A stretch of DNA of 64,000 nt from Homarus americanus (lineage: Eukaryota; Arthropoda; Malacostraca; Decapoda; Nephropidae): assembly GCF_018991925.1 (NCBI RefSeq), contig NW_024724368.1, forward strand, positions 473,596 through 537,595, given 5' to 3'. Below, piece after piece: positions 1 to 12,954 of this stretch (positions within the stretch are counted from its first letter, which is position 1; each line of letters opens with the position of its first letter). The notes under the pieces were generated by a model. The model did no database searches. It saw only the letters and a list, made by a program, of their open reading frames with translations, and was not told the origin of the DNA. The position numbers and the translations under genes were made by a program.

Positions 1-480
1 GAAGAAAATAAGACCTTGGTTGTAGCTGTAGTAAAATTAATATGGTTGTTTTAAGTAATGTTATTTAATGTTAATAAATGGAACAATAGAAGTAGCTAAC
101 GATAATGGTAAAGAAAAAAGAGAGATCGCGTGTGCAAAATTAACAATACAATTTATTAATAATACGTCGAATATTAGAGGAGACGAGACGGCTGCCTGCA
201 TTATTTATGTTAAAGTTTACGAAACCAACGACTGATTGGTTCTACACATAAAACTGAAGAAAATAAGACCCTGATTTTAGCTGTAGTAAAATTAATGTAA
301 AAAAAATTAATATGGTTGTTTGAAGTACCTGTAATGTTATTTAATGTTAATAAATGGAACAATATAAGTAGCTAACCATTAATGGTAAAAAAAAGTGAGA
401 CTGTGCGTATGTAAGTATGCACATGTGAAAACATATCATTACTCTACATAAGAATATGAAAGCAACACTTAGTTACTGCT
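1..480. repeat. Direct duplication, about 254 bp offset
   Basis: The block at 1-115 (GAAGAAAATAAGACC, then AGCTGTAGTAAAATTAATA and AATGTTAATAAATGGAACAA) recurs at 255-390 with small indels. No coding signal is seen. The remainder to 480 is AT-rich unique-looking sequence, followed by a short (AG)n near 525-541. Confidence 0.7.
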
Positions 481-595
481 CATATATATTGAAGGGTTCA
501 ATGTTGTACTCTGTATAGACAAGCAGAGAGAGAGAGAAAGAGCAGCCGAACTGCCGGATGTAAACAAACCTTAATTTCCCGCGGCTATGTTTTTT

Positions 596-667
596 TGTTT
601 TTGTTTTTTAAAGGGATTAGCCCACCCGGGCGTAGGTCACTGACTCACATTGGGGCCTGAGGGGCAA
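596..667 (-). mobile_element. LINE 3'-UTR fragment, same family as 30346-30949
   Basis: The reverse complement (CAGGCCCCAATGTGAGTCA, then GCCCGGGTGGGCTAATCC and poly-A) matches the 3' tail of the LINE ending near 30945. Only the tail is left; no coding sequence remains. Confidence 0.55.
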
Positions 668-759
668 AAATTTAATACACCTGTAATAATAATAATTATT
701 CAGATAAGGAAAAAAAAAAGAAAAAAAGAAAAGAAAAAAAAGCTGGCTATCTACCTATT

Positions 760-2165
<1,406 letters not shown>

Positions 2166-2384
2166 ACTATATTTACAGTACCTGCTTTTATTGTACCATC
2201 AAAACCGTTTTATCGGAAATTATCATGTAAATAAATAAGTAATTACCATTGCAATAAACATAATTGCCAACTAGACATAATCCTGACAGCTCTGTCCTCT
2301 TGTTCAACCTTATTACTGTACAACCCAGGTTGTACTGCTCCCCCATTATACTTATGTTTTTAAATTCCACTCTGTAATTGTATA

Positions 2385-2543
<159 letters not shown>

Positions 2544-2831
2544 TCCTGTAAAAAAAAATAAAAATAATGAATAATAAAATAAATAAATAATGAAGTGACA
2601 ACCGTGGTAACATTATGAGATGTACTTATTACCACCATGCTATTGTACTATTCCATATGATACTGAATGTTACATAATACTTCCTTGAGATAAATGTATA
2701 GTGCAGTATATATCAGGTGCCTCAAAGAGAGGTCAGGTTCTCAACTGGCTCAGCCATGTTAATATTGTTATTATTATCCACTCTGTATCTGTATTTTTCT
2801 GCCTAAATAAACTGTTTTAATTCAATTTAAA

Positions 2832-3181
2832 CTGAATTACCCAGTAGAGGGTCCAAATCCTTACAGGTACCTAGAAGAGGGTCGGGTGACTGACCAGTAC
2901 CTAGTAGAGGGTCGGGAAACTGACCTGTACCTAGTATAGGGTCGGGTGACTGACCTGTACCTAGTTGAAGCTCGGGTGACTAACCTGCACCAAGTAGAGG
3001 GTCGGGTGACTGATCTGTACCTAGTAGAGGGTCGGGTAACTGACCTGTTTCTATTAGAGGGTCGGGTAACTGACCTGTTTCTATTAGAGGGTCGGGTAAC
3101 TGACCTGTTTCTATTAGAGGGTCGGATAACTGACCTGTTTCTAGTAGAGGGTCAGGTGACTGACCTGTACTACCTAGTGTG
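2832..3181. repeat. 30-bp minisatellite, left part (about 11 units)
   Basis: Unit on the plus strand: GTACCTAGTAGAGGGTC plus GGGTGACTGACCT (30 bp). It is the same unit and orientation as 6365-6705. On the minus strand most units contain CAGGTCAGT, a close match to the 5' splice-site consensus. The array is interrupted at its right end by the hAT element starting at 3182, so both blocks were probably one array. Confidence 0.95.
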
Positions 3182-3513
3182 CAGCCCGACACACTCTTTG
3201 CATGCGGCCCACGGCCAATTTGCTGCTCCAGCCTTACCTTGAGTAGCTAAAACTAAATAGTGAGTGTATCCCTCAGCTGAATAAAATAGTCTGCTGTTTC
3301 CTAGAACAAAATACTCAATCAACATCACCAATGAAAGAACAATAAGACTAGAGATAGTTTTAACGGTTAATTGTGGCTGTAAGCGTGCCACTGTACGAGT
3401 TGTGAGACGGCCGATTGACTACTGTTCACGTATACACCCCATACAGTACAGGTATTAGACATGAAAACTCTGACGCGGCAGGCTCTAGCTTGGCCAATCA
3501 TTCAAGTACTAGT

Positions 3514-4280
3514 ACATAAGAACATAAGAAAATAAGAAGTCTGCAATAGGCCGGTTGGCCTGTGCATGGCAGCTCCTGTCGAGAGTTACTACCACTCTCT
3601 ATCATCCATGAATCTATCCAGCCTCCTTTTGAAACTTTCCAGAGTTCCCGCACTTACTACAAAGTTGCTAAGCTTGTTCCACTCGTCCACCACCCTATTG
3701 TGAACCAGTTTCTTCCTATCTCCCTCCTAAACCTAAACTTATCCAACTTGAATCCGTTGCTCCGAGTCCTATCCTGCTCGGATATTATAAGAACTTTATC
3801 TATATCCCCTTTATTGATTCCTTTCACCCACTTAAATACTTTATCATATCTCCCCGCACTCTTCATCTTTCTAGGGAATGCAAGTTAAGTTTCTTTAGCC
3901 AATCCTGATATGGAAGGTTTCTAAGTCCCGGAATCATTTTTGTCATTCTTCGCTGCACCGACTCTAGTGAATTTATATCCATTCTATAATAGGGCCACCA
4001 GAACTGAACCGCATAATCGAGGTGTGGCCTGACTAGCGCAAGATATAGTTGCAATAAGACCTCTGCACTCTTGTTACTTACACTTCTAGATATAAAACCC
4101 AATACTCTGTTTGCCTTATTTCGAACATTAACGCACTGTTTTCTAGGCCATAGGTCCGGGCTTACAAGTACCCCTAGGTCTCTTTCACAAGTCGACTTCT
4201 CTAGGTTGATGTTGTTAAGGCTGTATACATTATAAGTATTTGTTCTTCCAATATTAAGTACGCTGCACTTGCTAGTGTTG
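3514..4280 (-). mobile_element. CR1-like LINE 3' end (copy A), nested in the hAT
   Basis: On the minus strand it encodes the RT C-terminus (NTSKCSVLNIGRTNTYNVY, NKANRVLGFISRSV, LALVRPHLDYAVQFW, LESVQRRMTKMIPGLRNL) and ends with an octamer-type tail CTTATGTTCTTATGT. It is 5'-truncated near 4280. Very similar copies lie at 32332-33150 and 63010-63799. Confidence 0.88.
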
Positions 4281-4331
4281 CAAATATCCAAAGCAGCAGT
4301 GATCTTTGTTTTTACTTTTGAGCCCATAATT

Positions 4332-6158
4332 ATGTTTTCAAAGAAAAGAACAGTTAATGAAGAGTGTCGGGTGGTACAGGATAAGTGGAAAATCTTATAC
4401 TTTTTTGTTGAAATGAATGGAAAACTAACATGTTTGATTTGTAATCAACAAGTTGCTGCGGCCAAAGAATACAACGTTCGAATGCATTATGAAACTAACC
4501 ATGCTATGAAGTACAATAAATATAGTGGAAAGTTACGTGAAGACAAAGTTAAGGAGTTGGAGCAGTCATTGAAAAAACAGCGGTCAGTATTTAAGAGTCT
4601 TCATCAAGTCAGTGATGCTGCAGTTAAGGCAAGTTACAGGATTGCCCATGAAATAGTTGTGTCATTGAAGCCGTTTTCTGAGGGGAACTTTATAAAGAAA
4701 TGTATGTTGATGGCTTCAGAAGATATTTGGCAGAAAAAACGTCAAGCATTTGCAAACGTAGGCCTCTCAAGAAATACAGTTGCAGAAAGAATTGGTGAAT
4801 TATCAGAGAATATTAACAGTCAACTCCATGACAAAGTTAGGTCCTTTACTGCATTTTCAGTTGCAATTGATGAAAGTGCCGATGTAAGTGATGTAGCACA
4901 ACTTGCAGTTTTTATATGTGGTGTGGATGAATATATGCAGGTAACAGAAGAATTTGTGAAACTGGTACCAATGAAAGGAACAACAACAGGTGATGACATA
5001 TTTGTGGGTTTGGTGGGGGCACTGGATAAATTAGGTGTTGACTGCACACAAACTCTGAGTCTGGCTACAGATGGAGCACCGCAAATGGTGGGTAGAAAAG
5101 CTGGCGTGGCAACAAAATTAAAGGAAAAACTAATAGCTGTGAACCCGAACCATCAAATTTATAATGTGCATTGTATTATATATAAAGAAGTGTTGTGTAG
5201 TAAAACATTAAAAATGGATAATGTCATGGGTGTTGTTATAAAGACAGTGAACTTCATACGCGCGCGAGGTCTGACCCACAGACAGTTCAACTGCTTATTG
5301 AAGGAAAATGAGAACACACACGGACTGCCACATCACACTGATGTTCGCTGGTTAAGGCAGGGAGTCGTACTGAAGCGATTTTATGAATTGAGCAGTGAAA
5401 TACAGATGTTTATGGAACAGAAAGGAAGGGATTTGCATGAACTGAAAGATAATGAATGAGTTCAAGATCTAACTTTCATGGTGGATATTACAGAACACTT
5501 AAATTACGTGAATACAAAGATGCAAGGACGCAATAAATTGGTGACAGAGTTTTATGACTGCATTCGTGCCTTTGAGATGAAACTTCAGCTATTAGAACGG
5601 CAACTATCAGAGAGTAATCTTTCTCACTTTCCGACCTTGAAGTCCCTGCAAGGCACACCTGAGCTTCATGCTGATATCAACACAAAAAAGTACTGCATCA
5701 AGATTTCCACATTAATGAATGAGTTCCAAGAAAGATTTGCTGACTTTAAAAGACTTGAGAAGAATTTTTTCATTTTTTGGGACCCATTTTCTGTTGGTGT
5801 TATTGAGGTACCATAACATCTTTAGTTAGAATTAATTGAGCTCCAGTGTGATTCTGTGTTGAGGAACAAGTTTTCGAGCGTTGATGTTGGCACATTTTAT
5901 CAATATTTTTGACCAAATTATCCCAGGATTAAATGTTTTGCCTCAAAGATTATGTCAATGTTTGGAAGTACATATGTCTGTGAACAACTCTTTTCTGTGA
6001 TGAACTTGAACAAGTCTCGGCTTCAGTCCCAACTTACTGATGCACACCTTAATTCAATACTGAAGGTTGCTACATCTCAGTCGTTAGCGCCAAACTTTGA
6101 TGCACTGGTCCATACCAAGAGGTGCCAATTATCAGGAAGCAGCAGTAGCAAACAATAA
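4332..6158 (+). pseudogene. hAT transposase pseudogene
   Basis: The best start is ATG at 4332 (MFSKKRTVNEECRV); the open frame upstream of it belongs to the nested CR1 fragment. It has a BED-like zinc finger (CLICNQQ, then MHYETNH), the first catalytic region SVAIDESADVSDVAQLAVF, the second SLATDGAPQMVGRKAG, and NVHCIIYKEVLCSK. An in-frame TGA at 5457-5459 (probably from a Trp codon) is followed by 5478-5816 in the same frame. A frame change and stops at 5817-5950 precede the C-terminal dimerisation block (YVCEQLFSVMNLNKSRLQ). It is not functional. Confidence 0.88.
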
Positions 6159-6364
6159 GATTGATCAAGATAAGTAAACACCTGATTTGTTTGTTTGTTT
6201 TTAAGGGTTTCACATGAGCGCAGACTAAATCCACCTTTCTTATTTTGTCGTACTACTCACCTAAGAGGTGATTGCGAAGTGCTCATAATTATGTTACTTA
6301 GCCAGCATACTGTGTACTCATATGAAAATCTGGCCCGCCTTGGCAAATGAGTTTGACACCCCTG

Positions 6365-6705
6365 TCTAAGTAGAGGGTAGGGTGACTGACCTGTATCTAG
6401 TAGAGGGTCGAATGACTGACCTGTGCCTAGTAGACGGTCGGGAGACTGATCTGTACTGCCTAGTAGAGGGTCGGTTAATTGTCTTGTACCTAGAAGAAGG
6501 TAGGTTGATTGACCTGTACCTAGTAGATGGTCGGGAGACTGACCTGTACCTAGTAGAGGGTCGGGTGACTGACTTATACCTGGTAGAGGGTCGGGCGACT
6601 GACCTGTACCTAGAAGAGGTCCCTGTGTCTGGCCTGCACTCGTACTTTGGAGAGGGTTGATTAAGTGACCTTGTACCCAATACTGGGCCAGATGACTGAC
6701 CTGTG
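6365..6705. repeat. 30-bp minisatellite, right part, starting at the Hdc exon edge
   Basis: About 11 units. The unit nearest the exon (ACAGGTCAGTCATCTGG to 6676) is 30 bp long and matches the consensus at roughly 24 of 30 positions; it contains the putative exon/intron junction. One unit has a 3-bp insertion, so the Hdc frame stays open throughout (decapeptide YRSVTRPSTR). A TAG at 6368-6366 arises at the hAT boundary. Confidence 0.93.
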
Positions 6706-6868
6706 TCATGGTAGTCGCGGCCCTCAACACTGTCCTCCATCATGGTAGGCATGTTGTCCGTCGAGGTAGGCTTAGCGGAGTGCACCAGGGTAGTGACCAG
6801 GTCCATACGGGAGTCAAGCGAGTACTGCTTTCCCGCCATCAACATGCCCTTTATCCTTCGTTTCACGG
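6701..6868 (-). CDS. Hdc: Hdc last recognisable exon (RRIKGMLMAGKQYSLDS), may extend to 6366
   Basis: The acceptor is TCGTGCACACAG; the exon enters in phase 1 and encodes AVKRRIKGMLMAGKQYSLDS then RMDLVTTLVHSAK. Insect HDC has RRRVRGILMSGKQFSLDSHM here. Two ends are possible. (a) The donor ACACAG|GTCAGT at 6701/6700 gives 168 bp, phase 1. (b) The frame stays open through the 30-bp minisatellite to a TAG at 6368-6366, adding about 110 residues of YRSVTRPST-type decapeptides. The stop lies at the edge of the hAT insertion. I favour (a) because similarity stops near the donor and the match to the donor consensus is good. Any further exon would lie below 6.7 kb or outside the window. Confidence 0.85.
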
Positions 6869-8064
6869 CTGTGTGCACGATAACATTTTAGATTTTGCTG
6901 TACTACTTATGTTAACCAAATTGAATATCTACAGTATGTTTCCACATAAACCGGAGACATATTCCTTCCTTTTTTTTTTTTTAAATTAACTACTCGTCAC
7001 TATATTACTGCGCGAATCAATTTGAAACTGACTAGGCTCATACCTGCTCCAGTAAACTTAGACCCCTTCCTTATCTTTCTTTAATTTTGGTCTTTTAAAA
7101 GACTTATGTAGTCAAGGGTTAAACCACAATATCCAATGAACAATAATTTAGGTAAATTAAGTACAATTTAGAACAAATACAACCTATACATTTTAGGTCA
7201 TCTTACAGGGGTGAAATCTGGAAAAAACTCATGTAGGGGTTTTGTCAGTTATTCTGTTCTACCTTAACCAATATTCATGAGACTTAGTGTAAAGCTAGTT
7301 GGGTACGGACCCTAAACAATAATATAAATGGTATTAGAGTTTATGTCTAATTTTGGGTTTTTGACAATTGATTTTTCTGTAAGTAAACAAATTTTCCTGG
7401 AAACGGAAACAACCCCCAAAGTGCAATATGAATATATCGTTATTTTTTTTATCTTTTTGACCATTTTACAGGGACTAAAACTCAATAATAAGATCACGTG
7501 AGACTTTTTTGCATTAACTTAAGAATGTTGACCTTATATATAATGATTTATTTATTTATGGTAATTTCTTTTAACATTACCCAATTTTTTATTGCTAATA
7601 TAGACATAATTCTAATTTGTGATGGATAGAAAGCCTTCAGTAAACAAGGAAGCAGTGTGACCTACAATGCCTTCACTTCCTAACTATGAATATGGGTACC
7701 AGTTTTCAACTGGCAATACTCGGGACGGTCTGGGCGACTCAGCTGCTGCGCCTCATAAATTTTCAGCACTGTACAATTGTCTAAATATAGATAGATTCTA
7801 AACCACTGTACTGTACAGTAACAACTTAATTTTTGTCTTTTATTAATTCAAAATAATGTTTCCTTTTTTCTATAAATTAAACAACACCTACCCGTTAGGA
7901 ACTTCGTAACCCTTCGTATTCTGAAAGAGACTAAACGTAACTTTATTAATTCAATTCCCAAATTAATATTACCATTCCACACTGAAATGTGACAAGAATT
8001 AGTTTATGTAGTGAAACAAAAAAGATTTAGACAAAAAGATGAATCTCCGTGCACTAACCTTTAC
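6869..8064. other. Hdc intron, no recognised element
   Basis: 1196 bp of AT-rich intron between GTAAAG and CACACAG. No ORF with family similarity, no tandem array and no transposon terminus was recognised. Confidence 0.7.
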
Positions 8065-8232
8065 CTGGGGAGTCTTGTACGTCCAACTTCAGTTGTTGGA
8101 ATTTCTTGGCGAACTCGAAGAGAACGTCATTATTGTCGAAGATGGCAGCGAAGGAACCGTTCACAATCTTCGGCGACATGGGTGAATTGGCCAGGAGAAG
8201 TGAGGTGCCAAAGTCTGGGTTCTTCCTAGTGT
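8065..8232 (-). CDS. Hdc: Hdc exon: HDC-specific C-terminal tail (NSPMSPK, NGSFAAIFD)
   Basis: The 168-bp exon enters and leaves in phase 1. The acceptor is TTGGTTCTCACAG and the donor is TCCCCAG|GTAAAG. It encodes NPDFGTSLLLANSPMSPK followed by IVNGSFAAIFDNND and a helical stretch ending VQDSP. This part lies outside the catalytic domain and is absent from DDC, but it is strongly conserved with Drosophila HDC (SSLLLSNSPLSPKVVNGS), so it assigns the gene to Hdc. The function of this tail is not known to me. Confidence 0.95.
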
Positions 8233-9119
8233 CTGTGAGAACCAAGAAAACGATTAAGACGTGTGGTTAAACACCTTGATGCTAACCTAATTTAACCTAT
8301 ACATATCGCCCGTAGTCCAGGCGATATGTGCAAAAATACCAATGAATTGTGCATTTTCTCATAAAAGCATGTTGCTTGGCACAGTTATAGATTATGTTTT
8401 TCCTGATGATTTTGAGAGGTGGAGGCATTTCGAAAACATTCCCTGTCGATGACAGCGATCATTTTGTGGCTGCCATTATGGCAAAAGAAATATATATATC
8501 TACCCTAGCTCCGCTAATATACATGATGGCATGAAAATAATGGCGTGTGTACCCCTATTTTGGAGGCCAATGTTTACTATGGTGTCATGTAAAACAATTT
8601 AAGATGTAGAGATGTCCTCCAGTACGGAAAATGAGACAGCCAATGTTGAAACAGAGATTAATCCACGTATTTTTAACCACCATCATATATTACAACAATA
8701 TATTTGAGATGTCACTTGCCATGTTTTCATGGTTAAACAAAGCTATTTAGATAGTATATCTATTATAGCACGGTTTTATTAGACTGTATATACAAAGGAT
8801 TCTTTGGGGTTCCTAGTGGGCTCTATATCAGTGTTCCGAACGAACTTGGCAACCCGGGTAATGTAGACTCCTTCATCATAGGTGACACATATATTGCCCG
8901 TACAAAACACGCACATGTGATAACTGCCAGCAGCCTCTACTATATATGCTGTTAAAGAAAGCCTCCAGCAAGTACACGGATGGTGTAGCACCAGGAGATC
9001 AGCCCAAAAACATTGACTGCTGGTGTGTCCGGAGGAAGGAAGAAAGTCCCTAGTTTCTCTTCTTGCATATTGCAATGCACCTGGAACTTCTGGTATTGTC
9101 ATATGTATGATAAATACGG
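8233..9119. other. Hdc intron, nothing recognised
   Basis: AT-rich sequence upstream (in gene sense) of exon 8232-8065; no signature. Confidence 0.55.
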
Positions 9120-10350
9120 GAGGCTTACTTCTCATCTATCCAGACTGTCTAAAAACTTGTCTCATGGTTCTTGATATTAGATCACATCAATTATGCACGC
9201 TGGCTGTCAGTTTATGTGCGAGACATGGCCAGTCTCTGTGATGCATACCCAGACATAATTATAGTCCAGAGGATAAGGGAAAAGCCATGTAGTTTTTTAC
9301 TACAGCATCAACTTTGTACACTGATACTAGGACCCATGAGGAGCATTTTAAAGTTTGGAAACAATTTGTATCTGCCTGCTGGTGGCTGTGGTGGGCATTT
9401 TTCAAAATGGCAGCAACATCACATTAAAAAATGCAATATCTCAGCTTTTATTGTAGTTAGACCTTTGATTTTTGTGGCTTTACTCATGCTTTCAGACCCA
9501 AGGAATATAATAATAATATTGATATTGCTGTACGATATGTAATTTATTCCGAAATCCAAGTTGACAAGTAAAATGCGGACTTTTTGCCACCCCGATGTGA
9601 CCAATTCTTGCATTATGATAACACATATAGCAGTTTTACTCTTCTATATGTTATTTCACTTCAAGTACATACAAATATCAATAAATATAACAAGCCCCCA
9701 TTAGTATTTCAGTTATTTATTATCCAGATCCAGATCATGGAATACAGGTACATCAAGCGTCAATTTCATGGTTCTGTGAAACGTGTTGACATGGGGTTTG
9801 ATGTATATAAAGCAGATAGTCTGAAATCAGCCGCAAGATAAAAAGGGGGATATGGTACCAGACGACGATTTGAGGGCAGACAAAAGTTCCCAGGGAATTA
9901 GCGGGCCCTTCTGCGAGAGAATGAATATAACAAATATCTCTTTCATCTTACTAGTACCCAGGTCAACCTGGAAGAGTATCCAGGTAGTGTATTGGTCACC
10001 TATCAAGAACATGTGATGTGCTCGGAACCAACTTATTCAAGTGAAAGAATATCCCTATGTTCACATGAGGAGGCAGAAAACTGTATGGTTCTGCATGCTG
10101 CAGACGAAGCACATCGAAGATACAGAAAAATATTCATCAAGACTGTTGACACGGATGTTGTGGTGCTTTGCATAGGCTTCGCTACAAAGATAGGCTGTGA
10201 ATGTCATTGGGTAGGATTTGGTACAGGACGGTCCTTCTGCTATCTTAATGTTACACAGATGGCTGAGGTATTAGGTGAGGAAAGATGTTCAGCTCTACTT
10301 GCTTTCCATGCACTAACTGGCTGTGATATCATCTCATCATTTGCATGAAG
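9120..10350 (+). pseudogene. Fragment (C-terminal half) of an unnamed dispersed gene family, XPG-like acidic motifs
   Basis: Pieces in several frames match one another and the fragments at 19.5-21.4 and 28.8-29.3 kb. An early block at 9168-9240 reads LDHINYARWLSVYVRDMASL. A middle block at 9775-9990 carries DVYKADSLKSAAR and STQVNLEEYPGSVLVTYQEH. The block 9992-10348 carries SHEEAENCMVLHAADEA, TVDTDVVVL, GFGTGRSFCYL and AFHALTGCDIISSF. The acidic triplet E-E-A-E / D-T-D / G-C-D is arranged as in XPG/FEN1-type nucleases. This is inference; the second acidic block is EEAE rather than EEAD. No TE termini were found. Confidence 0.6.
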
Positions 10351-10860
10351 GGGTAAGTGTACCACCTGGATTGCTTGGCAAGCTTACAATTAACTGACAA
10401 TTGCCCCTTGTGTCCTGGTTCAAACTCCAAACACCAGATAACATAGCAGTTATCCTTCCATCCATCGAAAGATATATTATCGTGATAATGTACGACAGGG
10501 TAGCTCAGAGAAGGATGTCAATAGTGTAAGGCAGAATCTGTCAACACAAAAGTGACAAGAAATTGAAAACTTACCAACAACACTGTTAGAGGAAAGTTTT
10601 TAATCACCGGAGTTAACACTTTATTTTATTTCTTTCACCTTACTAACTCATTTATTTATACCTTTACATATACAATCTTAAACATGGGATTTCGTGAGGT
10701 TGCGGTACTGGTTGATAACCCCAGTGATTAAAATATCCCTATTACAACACAGGAAGCACTCAGCACTAGCTAGCTTCGAATTGGCTGTGAAGCTGGTCAT
10801 GTATGAGTCCAATCGTTGTTGAAGCCATTCTCAAACTCCAAACGTCGTGCTGCTCCTTTC

Positions 10861-11100
10861 TTACCCCTTTGTGAAATACGCCTCCAGCATTTCAGTCACA
10901 GTTCGTCGCACTTCTGCCATCATATTGGACCCAGGATTTTGATCAGGTGCTGAGCATTCAGGCTCAGGCAGAGGGTGGCCCCCTTCAGCTTCAGTTGCCG
11001 TAAAATCGTGGTCGTTCAGTTCTGGAGGGACAACTTCTACCTCTGGGTCTCGGTCACCTTCATCCATGTTCACCCTTCCCTTTTGTTGCTCTGGATCCAT
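10861..11100 (-). CDS. Unknown acidic ORF, 79 codons from ATG
   Basis: From ATG at 11100 the frame reads MDPEQQKGRVNMDEGDRD and ends EVRRTVTEMLEAYFTKG at a stop near 10861. It is rich in Glu, Asp and Pro. It could be the start of a retroelement gag or a chance frame. No homologue is recognised and no splice signal supports it as a host exon. From 10351 to 10860 nothing is seen. Confidence 0.2.
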   Translation of the reverse strand: MDPEQQKGRVNMDEGDRDPEVEVVPPELNDHDFTATEAEGGHPLPEPECSAPDQNPGSNMMAEVRRTVTEMLEAYFTKG

Positions 11101-12950
11101 TTCCACAACCTCTTGTCCTTTTATGGATATTAATTTACAGCTCCGGTTAGGTCTCAAAATTTGTTTGATGAACCATTGCTCACCGCCTGTATTTGGTGGT
11201 GTAGCTCACTGCTTGTATTTATGTTTGATGATAGTAGGTCAATGCTGGTTGCTTGTGGTGTTACAAGTGGCACTTCACTGCTGGTTGCTTATGGTGTATT
11301 ACAAGTGGCATTTCACTGCCGATTGCTTACGGTGTTACAAGTAAATTTAATCACGCTTACCTTGTACTTCGTTGAGTTGATTATTTGTTACTTTAAAACC
11401 GGTGGTAATGAATCAATCTTCCTTTCCTTCGTAACCTCAGTAGTTGGCGGCAGCTCTGCCTGTACGAAAAGGAACACTCGCAACCTGTGATCCACATTCA
11501 CATGACAGTGTCCCGACCAGTGCTGCTGTAATGTATGTTTTCCAATTTAAGGGTACAAGCATGCAATACGAAAGGAGGACATGAAATTCAGATATCATTC
11601 GATGAATTCCTTATTTTAAGTAAAGTTTAGTAACATAATAATTCATTGCTGATGCAGTAGAAAGGAAGATGAGGTTGACAGGTCAACGGGTATGGTCATT
11701 CTGGCACCATCGTGTAGTGAAAGCAGAAGGATTGTACACTGAATTAGTACTTCTGAGGTTTTCGTCGGGCAACCACTATGAAAGGCTCCTTATATCATCG
11801 GCGAGTATCGTCTCACATTTGGTCTAATTGTATTTGTTGTGAATTAGTTTATTTACAACCTTTGGATAAGTGTTCCATGAACCAGTTTGTGCCTTTTCAT
11901 ACATAGAAAATGGAAACTGGTATCGTTCAAGATAATCTACTTTATATTTCTTAATACACACCTATATTTACGACCTTGGATCACGGTTATGTCAAACTAT
12001 AACAAATTAACTCCGGCTAAATTGTCTACGTATTTAATCTCATAGTACAATCTTCTTTCAGGACCACTGTTCACTCACATCTTTGGTGTTGCTTATGAAT
12101 TAAGAGACTCTGATTCATGTAGTCATCAGTCTGTCTTGGTAAGTGGTGTATTTACTGTCGTTATTACACACTCGATAAACATAACTTTTATCTTTTATGT
12201 GCATTACATGTATGTGCAAGTAAACTCATGTTCAACTAGCAGTTCTCTGCAATACCGCTATATTTGGTGTAATCGTATGCATGCCACATGGGTGCACGGA
12301 GATTATGTAATGCTTGCGAGTCATCGTCTAACATATTCTCAACAACTGACATCTCCAGGTTATGCCTCCTCGTCCCCATTTCCAAGAAAATTGGCTATCG
12401 AAGGATGTTTTAGCTCTTGACTAGCTTGAGTACCAAGAACTCCGACGAAGGCATATCGTCAGGTTTGCCATAAATACTTAAGTGCCAAGACATCATTGTT
12501 GAAATGCCACCGCACCATAAGACAGCATGCGGGTAAGGAAGAACTCCTTAAAGCTATCACCTCTGCTCCGGGTGGCACGTTTGCTCATTGTGGTCAGCCT
12601 GGCGGCGGTGCCTTTGATCAACCTAACACGTCTTCACCCTGCCGGGGCCATACTGAGCACCGCGGTGAAAGCAACTGTCCTATTCGCAGCGTTTTTGGCA
12701 GAACATGATGCCATTCATGTGATTTAGTGTTTGTTTCCTCTTGTATTTTAGCCCAAATGTAATGGCACTGCTCAATAAGTGGTCATGATTAATGTGGCCC
12801 AAGTAAGGGTGGCAGAAACCTCACTCGTTTAGCAACATGTGATCTCACACTCTTCAGTTGCAAGCATAGCCTAATAAACTTAATATTCCTTTAGCTTATG
12901 TGACCACCTTGTCGACCTCAATAAGTGAATGTTCCAGATTCCAAGACAGC
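11101..12950. other. Hdc intron, small imperfect tandem repeat only
   Basis: At 11235-11345 a segment of about 50 bp (GGTGTTACAAGTGGCA, then TTCACTGC-GGTTGCTTA) is repeated two to three times. Elsewhere no gene, TE terminus or long repeat is recognised. Short open frames at 12136-12727 have no family signature. Confidence 0.55.
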
Positions 12951-12954
12951 CGCT

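Larger units (their letters stand above)
3182..6364 (+). mobile_element. Decayed hAT transposon (GTF2IRD2/ZBED-like) inserted in the 30-bp minisatellite
   Basis: The right end, GAGTTTGACACCCCTG at 6349-6364, is the inverse of the CAGGGGTGTCAAACTC terminus common in this hAT group. The left end at 3182 (CAGCCCGACACACTCTTTGC, then GCGGCCCACGGCC) is a diverged counterpart. The sequences outside both ends are the same 30-bp minisatellite, so the insertion point is clear. The 8-bp flanks (CTAGTGTG and TCTAAGTA) are only similar, so the target-site duplication is degraded. It carries a transposase pseudogene and a nested CR1 fragment. Confidence 0.82.

Noticed and set aside
2946..3242. DLYLVEGRVT repeat protein, and MTDLYLVEGR at 6382-6660
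   Set aside because: Other-frame and antisense readings of the 30-bp minisatellite; only the minus frame joined to the Hdc exon deserves attention.
10861..11157. Alternative Hdc exon or separate host gene on the minus strand
   Set aside because: The acidic frame does not match any HDC segment and the Hdc phase is already satisfied between exons 14014 and 8232.
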